Position numbers and translations under genes: made by a program. A stretch of 64,000 bases of DNA from Yamagishiella unicocca (taxonomy: Eukaryota; Chlorophyta; Chlorophyceae; Chlamydomonadales; Volvocaceae): assembly GCA_003116995.1 (NCBI GenBank), contig BDSL01000030.1, forward strand, positions 372,001 to 436,000, read 5' to 3'. Below are positions 1-12,459 of this stretch, piece by piece. The stretch's first letter is position 1. Every line of letters begins with the position of its first letter. The notes under the pieces are model-generated. The model saw only the letters and a list, made by a program, of their open reading frames with translations, had not been told where the DNA came from and searched no databases.

Positions 1-44
1 CACCGAAACAAAGGCAAACCACCAGAACACCAATTTGACAGTGC
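1..44 (-). mobile_element. Fragment of a LINE 3' untranslated tail
   Basis: Read on the minus strand, this short stretch contains GTGTTCTGGTGGTTTGCC, which also occurs on the plus strand near 1963-1990 and, slightly altered, near 35159-35185. At both of those places it lies a few dozen bases upstream of a conserved retrotransposon tail. It is therefore best read as a cut-off piece of the same 3' untranslated region in opposite orientation, running out of the window. No coding sequence is involved. Confidence 0.4.
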
Positions 45-900
45 TGCCAGTTTCCTCCCAGGGTATACCCCACGCTCTACCTGGGGTGGAGGAAGTGGGG
101 TCCATGCTCACCGCACGCTTGGGGTGGCGGTTGGGCGGGGGAGAGCCACTGGCGCTGAGGAAGATGACTGTTCGGGTTGGGACGGCTGTGCAGCTGGTCG
201 AGATCGCGGACACCCGGCGGGCCGTGCATGAGATGTTTGTGCGCGAAGCGCTTGGGAGTACCGGGCCTGTCCTGCCAGCGGCCTTGAATGCCCTGCAGCA
301 AGTGTTTCGGCGGCTCTGGTCTGGCTTGAAGTGGGAGCCTGCCTATAAGGAGGGGTGGTGGCGGCTGTCTGTGGATGGGATCCCCCTTCTAGGGAACTCT
401 CATATGCGGACGGTAGCGGCGGCCCCCTGTGGATGCGGTGTGCTGGCTGGGGAGCGTCCAGGGGCGGTTACCCCCCGCCTGCACCACTTTGGTCCTGCCC
501 GGTGGCTCAAGCAGTGATTGCCCAACTCGAGACCCAGCTCGGTGCAGGGGTGACACGGGCGCAAGTCTGGTTGGTGCAGGCACCCCCCGGGGTGCAGCCG
601 TGCGTCTGGGATGTAGTAATCCTGGCGGCTATTACTGCCATGGAGGTGGGACGCCGGTTTATGGCTGCGGCCTTGAAAAGGGCGGGGGCTGGTGGTCCCC
701 CTCTTACTCCGGGAAGTGGTCTCCTGGATCGTGCCATTCGCCGTGGGGTGGTGGATTTTTGGGCACTTCTGAGGGGCTTTGCTGCGTTGGGGCTTCCCCA
801 GATGCAGTGGGGCCTCGGCATCCTTTTTTGCGGGTTATCGCCAGTCGCCTTGTGTGCGGAGGACCGGCTCAGGTACTAGTGGAATCGTGATCGGGCCGGG
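45..900 (+). mobile_element. LINE ORF2 C-terminal fragment, frameshifted
   Basis: This is the C-terminal end of a non-LTR retrotransposon polyprotein, decayed. In frame 2 the start aligns with the intact element at 58745-64000 (ARLGWRLG, VREALG, FRRLW..LKWEP, LSVDG.PL..SH, RLHHF). Near position 488 one T appears to be missing: the expected RLHHF-WSCP continues in frame 1 as WSCPVAQAVIAQLE, then QPCVWDVVILAA and DFWALLRGFAALGLP. Around 805-815 the homology moves to frame 3 (PRHPFLRV...) before ending near 890. The endonuclease and reverse transcriptase are absent, so it is a 5'-truncated, immobile copy. It is closer to the fragment at 12.6-13.3 kb (PVAHAVI) than to the intact element. Confidence 0.85.
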
Positions 901-974
901 TTGTTTTGGGGGGCTGGGGCCTTCCTTGCCTTTTACCGTACTTTCCGGTTCTATATGCGCGTTGAGCCCTGTTT

Positions 975-1160
975 GGGGTCCTGTCACACGAGAGAGCTGC
1001 ACAATGAACAAACTATGTGACGGGATAACAAACCCAAGCTTTTCGGCTTGGGTGATTTACGGGCAGCAAGTCTGTCGAGACTGCCCGCGGTGGCGGACGT
1101 GGCTCGCTTGACCTGTGGTCCACCGGCAACAGGCGGGCTACCTACCACAGAGGCACTCCG
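975..1160 (+). other. LINE tail motif followed by hairpin-rich block
   Basis: Bases 976-1018 (TCACACGAGAGAGCTGC... then TATGTGACGGG) match sequences at 58338-58372 (plus) and 58440-58390 (minus), so they look like a shared retrotransposon 3' end. Directly after it lie several potential hairpins. The first has a perfect 8-bp stem, ACCCAAGC at 1032-1039 with GCTTGGGT at 1046-1053, and a 6-nt loop. The second spans 1061-1086 (GGGC/GCCC outer pairs, AGTCT/AGACT inner pairs). Longer-range CTGTGG/CCACAG pairing is possible near 1112-1150. I see no tRNA, 5S or snRNA match and no open reading frame, so whether it is a structured RNA gene is open. Confidence 0.35.
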
Positions 1161-1839
1161 TATGCGCCTGTGGCGATAAGATCCCCGGCTGCCGACAAGA
1201 CTACTGGCCAGGCGCTACTGGGAACGAGTTGAGAAGCAAGGTCGCGACCCCCTACCTCTCAGCGGGCTCCAGCGCAGCGATTCGAATTCGATGCGAGAGT
1301 GCTGCGGGTGAACTTTCTCATGCGATTCCAGGAGTCTCGCACGGGGCTTGTTGTCTAGCTCAAGACTTTACAGTGCACAGTCTGGAGCCAAAAAGCGACC
1401 ATAATGGCCCGCTTTCGGCCTTTAAATAGCACAAACACACGTACGTGACGAAAGTTTGACACATAGGGCCCTACTCTTACCGACATATGAAAACTCGTCC
1501 AAAGAAACCACGAACGACACACTCCGACTGCACAGAACGTCGTTTCTATCATACCAGGTAGACAACAGATACAGCCCCGCTGATAAGCGGGCTGAAAACA
1601 CCCACCGCGCGCCTGTTTGTGCGACACTCTGTTCCCGCCAAGTGGAAGGTAGGAAACGATCGCGCTACGATCACACTCGTACCGCGACGCGGCACAGGGA
1701 CCTACTACAACCCAAACGAAGTAGAACTAACGCGCTAATGACTAATGATGGCTTGGACGGTAATTTGTCGATGACGGTGAAATGACGTGACAGTCCGTGC
1801 TTGTCGGGATGAGAGGCGGACGGTCCCGATGCTTGCATT
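1161..1839. other. No gene recognised
   Basis: Only short overlapping open frames are present, without splice-site support or similarity to anything else in the window. The stretch lies between two retrotransposon-derived segments and is probably decayed repeat sequence. Confidence 0.4.
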
Positions 1840-2095
1840 GTTGCGGCGCTTCGCTGGTTCGTCGGTTGCTGGGCTGTTGGTTGGTGGTCGGTTCCTGATA
1901 AGGGATCCTCTAGTGCAACTTCCCCCTGGGGTGCTGGCTGCTGCCCTTTTGGCCTGTCGATTGGTGTTCTGGTGGTTTGCCTTTGTTCCGGTGCTCGTCG
2001 GTCTCTGTCTCCTCCGTTTTCCTCAGTGTCCGGCGATGTGCCCGATGGTTCTACCTTTTGGTCTGGAACCCACTGCAACCGTTACAACAATGACA
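1840..2095 (+). mobile_element. LINE 3' untranslated tail (5'-truncated copy)
   Basis: The segment ends with GATGTGCCCGATGGTTCTAC and then GGTCTGGAACCCACTG..., closing with CCGTTACAAC at about 2090. This terminal block recurs at 2622-2672, 30983-31029, 34368-34425 (minus) and 35226-35285. At 35.2 kb it follows recognisable LINE C-terminal coding sequence, which identifies it as the 3' end of that family. Here no coding sequence precedes it, only the GGTGTTCTGGTGGTTTGCC-type untranslated sequence, so this is a tail-only insertion. Confidence 0.6.
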
Positions 2096-2206
2096 GTGCA
2101 GCTGGCATGTTTAGGGGCTCCGCTGTGAGGCGTGGTGTAGGTTGGTGTTGGGGCTGGGGCTCGGCCTTGGTCGCCTGTCACTACTGCTAGATGGTCCTGA
2201 CTCCCC

Positions 2207-2269
2207 CATGACTCGCCACGGACCCCTGGCTCCGGAACCATGACTTGCCACGTACCCTGGCTCCGGAAC
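2207..2269 (+). repeat. Two-copy tandem repeat, 31-32 bp unit
   Basis: CATGACTCGCCACGGACCCC followed by TGGCTCCGGAAC is repeated at 2239-2269 with a few substitutions and one deletion. Non-coding. Confidence 0.75.
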
Positions 2270-2599
2270 CATGCATGTCAAGTCGTCGAAGCGCAAGAGC
2301 GAGCGGAAGCCTGAATCCCAATGGGTGGCAAGGGAGACTGGCGGCGATGCATGCATGCAGAGGGTGCTGCCGCCGCTGTTGCTGCTGTGTTACACATTGA
2401 CAGCTCGCTGGGAGCTGGCGCTGGTGGCTGACGTCATGGATGCGGGCCCGGGCAGGACACCTTGCGGCTGGTAAGCCGACGGAGGACGCGCCCACATGGG
2501 TCCAACAAGCTACCAGGATGCAGGTGCGAGTCGGGGCCGGATGTGCTGGTTCAGGGCCCTTTTATTCGGTTCCCTTTTGTTCGGGGCCCTCTGGTTCGG

Positions 2600-2680
2600 G
2601 GCCCTTTGGTTTAGTAGATCACGCCCGATGGTTCTACCTCTTGGTCTGGAACCCACTGTAACCGTTACAACAACACAGGG
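2600..2680 (+). mobile_element. Second LINE tail copy
   Basis: CGCCCGATGGTTCTACCTCT followed by GGTCTGGAACCCACTGTAAC and CGTTACAAC is a near-exact copy of the terminal block at 2036-2090. Immediately upstream are four short GGCCCT(T/C)..GGTTCGG-like repeats. The copy is tail-only and sits about 580 bp from the first, which fits repeated insertion of severely truncated copies. Confidence 0.6.
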
Positions 2681-2721
2681 GTGGCACCGGTAACACCACC
2701 CATAACACCACTGTAACACTT

Positions 2722-2775
2722 GCTACTACTACTACTACTACTACTACTACTTGTACTAGTACTACTACTACCACC
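2722..2775 (+). repeat. (ACT)n microsatellite, interrupted
   Basis: Perfect ACT/TAC triplets are interrupted once by TTGTACTAGT and then resume. The array begins about 50 bases beyond the LINE tail at 2672 and may be a grown-out 3' terminal repeat of that insertion. Confidence 0.85.
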
Positions 2776-5116
2776 CATACACATGCTCTGGATTGTGGAC
2801 ACAAATGTTCAAGGTGTAGGGCCGTTGGCACCGGTACCGGATGACACATCGCAGGCGTTATGCGGCACAGCAGCCCTCTGCGCAAAGCCCGCAAACCACA
2901 AGCCACCGGACAAGTATAGCAAGAATCTAGGGCAGAGTTGGTTGAGCGCGAGGAGGCGACGCCAGAGCCCGCTAACTTCATGCCCTCAAGCGTCACAAAC
3001 AACGATAAGCGTGACAATCTGAAAAGCTCTCAATCACGGCCTAAGGCCAACATGATGGATTTGGCAACTCCCACACGCCATACGATATCACAAATAATGT
3101 ACACTGTGCACGTCCCAAGCAGCAATTGCCTGGCCACGGCAGCGTCAACAAGTTCCGCAACGAAAATTTACTCTCTACATGCTCTCTGGTCATGGGCCTT
3201 GCTTGCCGCCAGCAGCACATGGCAACAAATAGAGGAGGCCAGTAACCAAAAAGCTGTACGGTGCCTTCGGAACGTAGACGTGCCGTACGCGCCCCGGTAT
3301 CTGCCAGGGATCCTTGTCGTGGGGTCAGAACCGATGCAGAGCTGGGGGGCGCCCGAGCACTGCCGTGCCGGGCAGCCCTGCCTGCGCTGCACCACCGAAC
3401 ACCTCAAGCGCGAGCGTCTCACCAGACTGGCGTACTACCGTACATTCATTACGCACAATGCACGCACGTGTCCACCGGGCGGCGCGGCCTAGGGTGAGCC
3501 AACGATCGCGCACATGCCGTGACTGCGGAAGGTGTCGAATCTCGACAGGTGAAACGCCCGGCGCAGCACCACACTGCACCAACTGTCAAATGTACGGCCG
3601 GATACCCCTGGGTTGCTCTTTTCTATCACACCTATTTGGCTGGAAATGCAGGTAGGCACACAGGCGCCTCACGTGCACCTTAACAGGCTGGGCATGCGAG
3701 ACGCGTCAGGTCGCACAAGGACAGCTCCAACTTCTCCACATCACCAATGCGCACCTCCTAAAACTTAATGGGCCTTGTGCTTCGCTAGAAACCGAAACCG
3801 TCGCCAGCCAGGCATCTTCATTGGCTCCCGGATGCAGCGGGGCCAGGCTACCGCTGGGCAAAGCCCCTTGTCTGCGTAACTGCAAAGCGTCTGATCGAAC
3901 CTCCGTGCAACACGAATAATCAATATCGCCAAGTCGGTATGTCCAGGCTTTGGATCACAGCCTAGCCTTAGTCATGCCGTGTCCGGTACTTCGGAGCCCC
4001 CCCTGGGCCCACATGGGCGACCAACACACACCCTGTAAACTAACGTTTCATACCTCCCGGCGCCACTTCTTGAAGGCTCTGCATTCGTACACTCATGACT
4101 TGCTTGCATGATGCGTACATGTATGAAGTGGGACCGTGAAAAGCGCTTCGACCAGCGGCAATGGCTCCTTGCAAAACCAGTATTCATGTACGAAAAGCCC
4201 ATGTTTCGACGGATACCAGCCCCAGCCCCAGCAGCTCTTGCCCTCGGAAGTCCGGCGGGTCATTCACATTCAGCACGCGCACATCGAGGGTTCCCGCTCC
4301 CCTCATCGGTGTATCTGCCTTCACGTTCCGGGCGTTGCATCGCACCTCTACGGTGCTCAATGACAGCTTCAGGCAGTCGCAAAACATGCATCAGGCCGCA
4401 CCAGCCGGCGTCATCAAGCGTCATCATGGCCGTACGGCAGCTGTCGCAGCGCCGCAGCTTCTCGGCCGTTTTCAACGGTCGTCAGCGGCTGTACGCCGAA
4501 TAATTAGTCCAAGCGACAGACATGGAAGGGGCTATCAACGTCCAAGTAGGCCTCAGACGAATTCAAATTGTCCTCGATTAAACAGACCCTCGATGGAACT
4601 CACGAACGGGACCATAGTTACGCGACAATTCATCGAAATGACGGCCAATCCATGCCTTTCAGACGCTCAGAGACACCAAACTTCTTCACGTTTGCATCAC
4701 CCATTGCGGCGAGCCCTAACCCTGAATTCATCGCCATCCCTAAGCCACAATCATGCGCTTCGAGGCCCTTTCTGAAACAGCGGCAGCTGATAACGTTTAT
4801 GTACATATCCATCCGACCCCAACTTCGCTGCGATGCCATGCTAGTAGACTTGTTGAAACGCCGGAAGACTCGCAATTGGAACACAACATACCGTGCGGCT
4901 TATGCGCGATTCGTGACCCGTGACCCCCATCCGCATAATTGCGGGCCCGCTACGTCATATTCGAGCTGGGCGAGGGGCGCGTGCCCCTGGAGCGGAGAGC
5001 AACTGTCCCGAGGCCGTCCTGCCACGCTATGCTCACATGTGAAGCTGCCCAGTATGCAGCCACTGCAGCCGCATTCACACGTGCTGGAGTCTCTGACGCT
5101 GCCGCTGGCACTGGCG
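2776..5116. other. Region downstream of gene A, no gene supported
   Basis: Many short frames of 60-200 codons overlap on both strands, typical of GC-rich non-coding DNA. None shows a recognisable domain, paralogy within the window or a convincing chain of splice sites. Part of it, from 5116 downward, must contain the 3' UTR of gene A; no TGTAA-type polyadenylation signal was seen on the minus strand close to the stop. Confidence 0.4.
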
Positions 5117-8100
5117 CTACATCGCTTTCTGCCAGAAGAGCCACTTCATGCCTGAGGTCGGTGTTTTCAGCGGCAGCAGCGCCGCTGGCTGGCCGAAGGC
5201 GCACTCCGCCACCAGCAGTTGCACGGGCTCGCCTTTGGCCACCAAACCCTCCAGGTACGCATGAAGGCTGCGCAGCTGGCCGTCACTATCCCACCCACCG
5301 CCGTTGTTGCGGCCGGTGGGGCTGCCACTGCCACCGGCCCCGGCGCCTGCTTCCTGCTCGCTGCCAGCTCTTTCCTCACCCGAAGCAGCGTGGTCCGCGG
5401 ACAGCAGCCGGGAGGTCACAATGTTGAGAGCCATGCGCTCCTGAGACCGGCAGTTGCGAAGCGGCCACCCCTTGCGGTCCTGCTCCGAAGCCTTCTGTTT
5501 TTGGTAGTCGCCCGCTTCGAACTGGCCCAGCGGGACGGGGATCACCGTGATGCCGCGACGCTTGCGTATGAACTCCACGTTGAGCTGTGCCAGGACCGCG
5601 CGGGGCGAGTCGGGGGGGGGGGGGGCCGGAACGAGTTGGGGCGGAATGGAGCTGTGGTTTGCGGTTATGGAAATTGATGAAGGCAAGGCTTGTTCAGCAA
5701 TCCCCATGCTCGGAGATTTTGTCGAACCCCCCACTTCTCCGCTTTTTCTGTAGTGTTACCGGGCCTTCTCGCCCCCACCCTAGTCCTCACCGCTCCCAGC
5801 ATCGTGGCGACCGCCCCCTGCACGTTCACCGAGGAGCAGGTCACAACCGCCGCCTTCCACGTGTCCAAGTGCTTCACCAATTGTTCTCGCAACTCCGCAA
5901 TAGGTTGGGTCCTGCGGGAAGAAGGCGGCAGTTGGGGCTGTCGTGTCAACCCTGTCGGGTTGTTGGCTGCGGTACAGTTACGAGGTACGTAGTTACCGGT
6001 TTCCAGGCAGTGCACTGGGCCAGGGTTGGGGCAGGGGCAGACGCGAGGAGATGACAGCTGAGGGAGGCACTCAAGCAGGGTCCCAGAGGGTACAGATAGG
6101 CTGTTGCCAGGCGAGGCACATTGTGCGGACAACAGCGGATGCGGGTGCCCTGCTTTGCGGGAAGTACCACCGCGTGTTTCAAGGCGTGTGCAAGCCGCCA
6201 CGCCGAACCGACGCTCGAAGCACCGCCACGCACGTTGCCATAGCTTACGCGCCTATGGCGTGGCGCTTTGCCCCCCTGCCTGAGGCGTTGGGCCGCACCT
6301 GATGCTTGACGCGGTCAGCTCGGGAGCCTCCGCCAGAGCCCTCCGCAGCGCGTTGGTGATCCCTTCGCCGCCGGCAGTGAAGTTCATGGCCACGACCCCG
6401 TCCTCAGGGTCGGTGTCGAGCAACAGGGCCTTTGGCGCAGAAGGAGGCAGGCAGAACGGCAGATGGGCAGGCAACGTAGAGCCCGGGAGTTCATGTCAGT
6501 TTGCGGCAAGTCCCATCACAAAGGATTGCATGAAGACCCATCGCGAGGGTCAGGGCGCAGCCGGTACGGAAACGTGCGAAGGGCTCGCTTCTGGGGCAAA
6601 CAGGGTTAGCGTTTGGGACGAAAAGGCGGCATGTGAGCGGCCCAGTAGAAGGGTGTGGATGAGATGCGCTGAACGACATGCACACATGCACACACGGCAG
6701 AGCGAATTTGACGGCGGAGCGAATTTGGAGGGAGCAAGCGTCGACTGCGCGCGGGTAGACGTGTCGGTATATATATATGCGCTGGGTGTGCTGTCCAGCA
6801 GGCTGGGCGACAGGCGATGGGGGATACCGCAGCAGGCAGACGCAGTTTCCGTGGCCTAGAGCACCGGAAGGCAGCCCTCCAGCAAGATGGGGCGCCACGG
6901 AGGTGGGCGCAGGTGGGCACGCCAGCCGCGGACGGGAGGGCCGATAGCTTCCATGATACCAGCACCGCATCTTCGTACCTTGAGCATATCCAGCAGCTTT
7001 TGCACGTCAGACTTTGAAGACTCGTCCGACTTCACGACGTGCTGCGAAGCCAGCTTGGAGCTGCTCATTAGGGTCAACATTATTGGGCCGCCGCCGGAGC
7101 TGCCTGCCCTGCCGCTTCCGGGCTGCGGACGCACTCCTGCGCCGCCAGCTGGGCCGCCATACCACAGGCCACCGGCCACCCCGCAGCGGATTGTGGAAAG
7201 CGCCGCGACTCGTGTTAGCGCGAGGTGCACGGCAGCGGGCCCCACAGCCACGAGGGCTGCATGCCGTTGCATCAAGGCCTGCAGCCGTGGGTTGGGGCGC
7301 GGTTGGTGCCATGGCAGGGGAGAGGGGTGCGTGGCGCGCATTGGTGCGCTCAAGGGGGGCCAAGAAGCTGTGAGGTAGACTTGGGAGTTGTGGGGCCGGG
7401 TGGGTGGACGAAAGACGAAATGTCAGCAGCAGCGTTGTGGCGAGAAGCCCTAGGGCAACCGACCTGGCGCAGCCTCAATGCGCCACGTGATATGACTGTT
7501 ATGGAGCGTTGTGATTTGGTTTCCACAAGAACGGCAGTTATACGAATGGGAGTGACAGGGCGCGTAACCCGCCATGGACACCATTCACGTTGCATGGGGA
7601 CCGCATACACTGGAAGAGCGGGGGTCGCATATGCTGGGTGAGCGGGGACCGCGTATGCTGGGGGAGCGGGGGGCGCATGCACTGGAAGAGCGGGGACCGC
7701 ATTTGCTGGGGAGCGGGGACCGCATATGCTGGGGGACGGAGCGGGGACGCATACGCTGCAACGCCGCCGTGTGAGGTGCACAGTTGTGAACCCATTGTAA
7801 ACGTAACAAGGGGAGACGAGTAGCTGCGATGCAGTGTGGGCTGGAAGCTAGCGTCGGTATCGGACCGTTTGCCTTTGTTTGCAGGACAACCGGCACACTG
7901 TTCGGCACACTGTCAGGCCGTCCCAAACAACACGCCGCAGCAGCGCCCTACCCTGCCCGGCTCACCCCTGCTCCTCCTTCTGTGGCCCCTTCCTCCTCAG
8001 CCGCCAGCGCCGCTAGGAGTGCTCGCGGCACCCCCAGCCGGGTGGTGCCGTTGGGGTCCTCGCTGCGGACAACAGAGCCGGGGGCCGCGCCCTCGCCGAA

Positions 8101-10439
8101 TGCGGCATGCGGCAGAGCCGAGTAGAAGTGCTCGTACACAAACGCGTCAGACTCCTTTCTCACCCGCTGCCGCATGAGAGCCTCAGAGTAGAGCTCCTGC
8201 AGGCTGGTTTTCACGTTGCCGCGCTGGGGGCCGCTCGCGACGGCTCTGCACAGGGCCCTGCAGTGGTCTCGCGGCAGCTGGTGCATGTACAGCGCCTGCA
8301 GCTGCTCGATCCGTTCGTCCTTCACCATCAGGAGGGGCGCGCAGCCCGCCGACATGCAGCGCGTAACCCGGCAGAGCCGCTCCAGGGAGGTATACTCCGC
8401 CAGCACGCCCGCCACGCCGTTGACTAGCGTGCTCATGGACATTGCTGTCGCCTGCAGGAGCCGTCGCCGTGGTCGTCATCGGTATCGGTAGAGGCGGAAT
8501 GAAGGTGGGGGGAAGAGCCAGGTGAGGAAAGGAGGGAAGGGTTTCCTTCGTTGTCTAGCCTTGTTTCGCCTTGCGTCAGGTAACCTTAACTGCATCCTTG
8601 CGTGGTGACCGGTCGTACGTGCGTGGGTGTAAAGGTGTGTAGCGTGTAGGCAGTTGCACGGCCAATGTCGAGATCGGAAGGGGGCTCAGGTCTTTCGCTC
8701 CGACTCCTCAGCGCCGGCCTAATGAGATACCTCCTCAACAGGGTGGCAGAGGCATGGCAGCCAACCGCCCAAGGGCGGGGAGATTTGCTGCTCCCCAGGA
8801 TTTCACCTTCCCGGCACCCCGCCCACCCCGCCCTACCATCCGAAGCCATCCCCACCCCCGCCCCTGGAGCGCACCTGCATGCCCCCAATGACCCGCGCCA
8901 GCAGCTGCAGCTCCGGGTACAGCAGCGGCGGCATGCCGGCGTGGGTCAGCAGTCCGTCCACCAGCGTCGCTGCCGAGTGCATGTGCCACTGCATGTCGGC
9001 CTCAACTTCCTTTCCGCTTCCGCTGCCCTCACCACCCGCAGTCTCAGAGCTGTTGCGCTGTTGCTGCTGCTGTTGCTGCTTCGACCCCTGCGTCTTACGG
9101 GATCCCGTGACCCCCTGCTGGCCCTGACCCGGGCTCCGACCCTGCAGCCTGGATAAGCCTGGGACCGGGGACGACAGCTTGACGTGGGTTGACAGCAGCA
9201 GCGCAGCGCGGGCCACCAGGAAATCAGGATGAGGCCCGGGAGGCTCGCCTGGCCGTCCCGCCCACTGCTGCCGCTGGCTGGCTTTGGGTATCGCCTGATG
9301 GAAGGGTAATGGGAGGGTGGTGGGAGGACGGCGGGTCCAGATGGTGCTTGATAATGTGCGAAGGGAAGGGCTGGGGCGGCGTCTAGAGTTTCGAGCCGGT
9401 GCCACGGCACAAGGAACAGACAAGTGCCACGGCACGGCACGGATGGACGGGTGGGTGAATGGGTGACGGAGTCTATTCACCTTTGCCACTACGTATATTA
9501 TGATAGCATCACCTTGCCGTCACCCGTCCATCGTACCATAAAGGGGCCGAACAGTGTTCTCTTCTGCCTCAAGGCAGCAATAGCCACTGTCTCCGCACTG
9601 ATGCTACTGCTGTTGCCAGTGGCAGCGATGGCCGCCGCTGCCGCTGGGCGCGCAGACGCCAGCGACTCCGCCAGCCGTACGACGTCAATCCGGTTGGCCG
9701 CCGCCGCTAGCTCTCCGCGCAAATCTTGCATCGCCCTGGTGGCCTTGGCTTCTTCAGGCGAGAATTCAGGGGTGGATTCGAACAGGTCCGCCTGTTTCCA
9801 GTACTGCAGCGCCACGGAAAGGAGTTGCAGCCAGTCCTCCTCTTCTTGGGCCAGCGAGCCTGCTACTGCTGGTGTCCTGACATCGCCGTCAGCTTTGGGC
9901 GCGCCCCCACAATCAGGCGCCTCCGGCAGGGGATCTTCGGGGGGCGTGTGCGGGCGCCTTGGCGGATGCACCGGCCGAGGGCTTGAGGGGGCGAGCGGGT
10001 CTGCGGGAGCGTCTTCTGGAGGAGAAATAATCCTTAATGAAGCTTTGTCGAAGGCGTCCGCAGAGGTGGTAAGGGGATCGTTTGTGGAGCCGCCGTAGTT
10101 GGCATGTGCCTCCTGCTGAAGAAGAGTTTCCATAGTCGCTGGCGTCGATGCCATGCGGAGACCGGCGTCGAAGAAAGCAACCGAATCCTGTGTAGGCTGT
10201 GCCAGTGCTCGTGGCCGAAAAGCTGATGTTCGGTTGGCCTGGAGGCTGGCAAGCTTTGCACGGTGTCCCACCTGCAAGTGCCTTTGCCCAGCCAAAAGGT
10301 GCACGGGAATGCCGAGCTGCGCAGAAACTCTTAAACGCCGCTGTTGAGCGGCGAGGATATTTATTTCTGGCGGATGTTCCCGCATCGGGTTGAAGGAATG
10401 GCCATGGAGCGACGTCGCTTGGCTTTCAGAATTTGGCAT
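5117..10439 (-). CDS. Gene A: uncharacterised 935-aa protein, 7 exons
   Basis: Exons (high to low): 9537-10439, 8875-9273, 7966-8451, 6979-7278, 6299-6429, 5791-5911, 5117-5584. They sum to 2808 nt, 935 codons plus stop. All junctions have GT-AG ends; introns are phase 0 except the one between exons 5 and 6 (phase 2). The start is the first ATG in frame (10439); the upstream frame lacks another. The acceptor of exon 2 could be 6 nt lower. The protein is Ala-rich and has an N-terminal helical QQRRLRVSAQLGIPVHLLAG segment, a Pro-rich linker and a glutamine run in exon 2. No signal peptide, membrane span or catalytic motif is evident, and I do not recognise the family. It is a diverged paralogue of gene B (15305-20587), with matching segments in the same order and the same intron positions. 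Function unknown. Confidence 0.7.
7593..7756. repeat. Degenerate ~24-bp minisatellite in gene A intron 3
   Basis: About seven imperfect units of the form AGCGGGGACCGCATATGCTG plus a few G are arranged head to tail. The array lies wholly inside the intron between gene A exons 3 and 4 (7279-7965). Long open frames through it on both strands are by-products of the repeat. Confidence 0.8.
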
Positions 10440-12459
10440 GACTAGGTCGTATAGCAATGGAGTGAAACTTCATAAGTCCCGCATACGGATTTGCTAACAG
10501 GTTTGTTCTGCACTTCTTCAGGAAGTACTTCGAATCACCGCCCGCCTATGCGGAAAATAACAGTGCAATCCTAAAGTGCGTATTACAGTTTATGACGGAT
10601 GTCCATTGTAATGGGCCCTCTTGGTATGAGGGCATGCTGTATCTACCCGATATGGCTGTCGTACTGATGTCAGGATGTTACGATTTTACATCCGTACATT
10701 CATACGGCACGCGTCCTCTCAAGCCAGGGGGCAATGGACACAAGAGAAAAATAAAATCAACAGGTATCCCATGGCGTACCAGGATCCCATGGCGTTAAGG
10801 CAGTGGTTGGCACCCCCAAAAAAATCGCATCGAGTTTCATATCACAGCGAAGTCTTTCCTGTGTTCTATAAATTGGGCTTGCGCCCCATAGTTCACGGGG
10901 GTCGCAGGGGTCTAGCATGGGCTTCCGTGGGGCCGTTACCGCAAGCCTTATCTGCACAGCATCGATTCGCTTATGCAAAATGCAATAATATTATAGATGA
11001 TGATGAAGGACGAGACATAGTATCTAAACAACCTGAGTACGCACGTCTTCACGCAATCAACGGGCAGTCGGGATCACTCTGAGGCAGGAGGGCATAATTA
11101 CCGAAGGAGTACGTAGAAAAATGCACACATTAGTTAGTATAAGAACAAAGTTCGCCAGGCTGAGTGCGAAAGAATGTGCATTTGCCTGTCCGTAGCAGTA
11201 GGCAACAATTAGTTTTTAGGTTTAACCATATCAGCGTTGGCAACCAATGGAAGCAGGCCAACGCGTATATCAAATGACGTCAGTTCCTCGACGTTCAGAA
11301 AAGTAAGGCAACTACGCTCCAAAGAAGTAAGTCAAAAACAAATGCACTGCCTGGACGAATGGGGCTTGCTAGGTAAAGAGTACCAAATATGTGATTTTAA
11401 GGCTTCCCTGCTGGACGCGTATGAATGTGGTACGCAAACGAATGCGGTATCAAGGCTTCCCTCGACGCGTATTAGTATGCGAACATTCAGGCCCATGAAC
11501 GGAGCTTAATGAAAACGTTGGGATGAACACAAGGCCTTGGCGCCTTCGGACATATGGTAGGATCGTGCAGCCGAGGTGCGTGACACCCAAGGCGGTCGAA
11601 GCACTCATATGTGTGGCTTGCACAAGCAGCAGCCTTTTTTTCGCCAAAATGCTGCCGCTATCCAGGCCATGGCGACCATGGATGATGACATATTGTGTAT
11701 ATGACTATTGAAGACTTCTATGAGCTTTTAAGGCCCGAGCAAGCAAATCCGCCATCCAGGCAGGAGGCACACGGACCGCAAGCAACCTTAGCTTACGCAG
11801 ACAAAAATGGTAAGCGGTTACCAAGCAGTATGTGTCTTGTAAAAAAACATAGATTTAGATTACTAGTAGATTTCATTGCATGTCGTACCGGCTGTCGCCA
11901 GTAATAACATGTGTCCCCCCACAAGCCACAACGCACTCTCGTCAAAGGGCGCACAAAATTAATATTGTACAAAGTGAAGGTATAGCTCGTTCTACGCTTT
12001 CCCTAAAATGAGCTTGGCTAGGTCGTGCCCCGGTATGTTAATAAATATTGTTGTCTACACACCCAACCCACAACTGTTTACATATATTATGTTAGTGGAC
12101 GTCCTAGTGGCGCGTGTTGGTCGATTCGACATCCTGGTTATTAATGAATACCCGGTAAGTTCCGTTCCGTTCCGTTCCCTTGCTGACCCTTCGATGAAGT
12201 TGATTTACAACTGAAGTGAAATAACCAGTTTAAGTAATCGGTGGCTTTCGGTAGCAACGTACATTTAGTTGCCGGGCCGGATTCAGGCCGAGGGATCGAG
12301 TCCTCTAGCGTCAGGCAATGGGAATACAGCAGCCGTGTTCTCGTTTTTCCCATAGACATAATGCTCTTGCCTAGGTCATATCGCAACCCATGCGCATTAT
12401 ATCAGCGCTGCTGTGAAGCGCGCTAACACTAGCAACGCCAGGAACACGGCCTACAAGGA
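10440..12459. other. AT-richer intergenic region upstream of gene A
   Basis: Base composition is visibly less GC-rich than the flanking genes, with runs such as TTTAGATTACTAGTAGATTT. No open frame exceeds about 135 codons and none is recognisable. A short direct repeat (GGCTTCCCT...GACGCGTAT) occurs near 11402 and 11454, and a (TTCCG)n run near 12157-12178. The promoter of gene A should lie at the low end, but no clear TATA box was found. Confidence 0.45.

Noticed and set aside
7597..7760. Possible CRISPR-like array of regularly spaced repeats
   Set aside because: Units abut without spacers and are degenerate; this is an intronic minisatellite in a eukaryotic gene.
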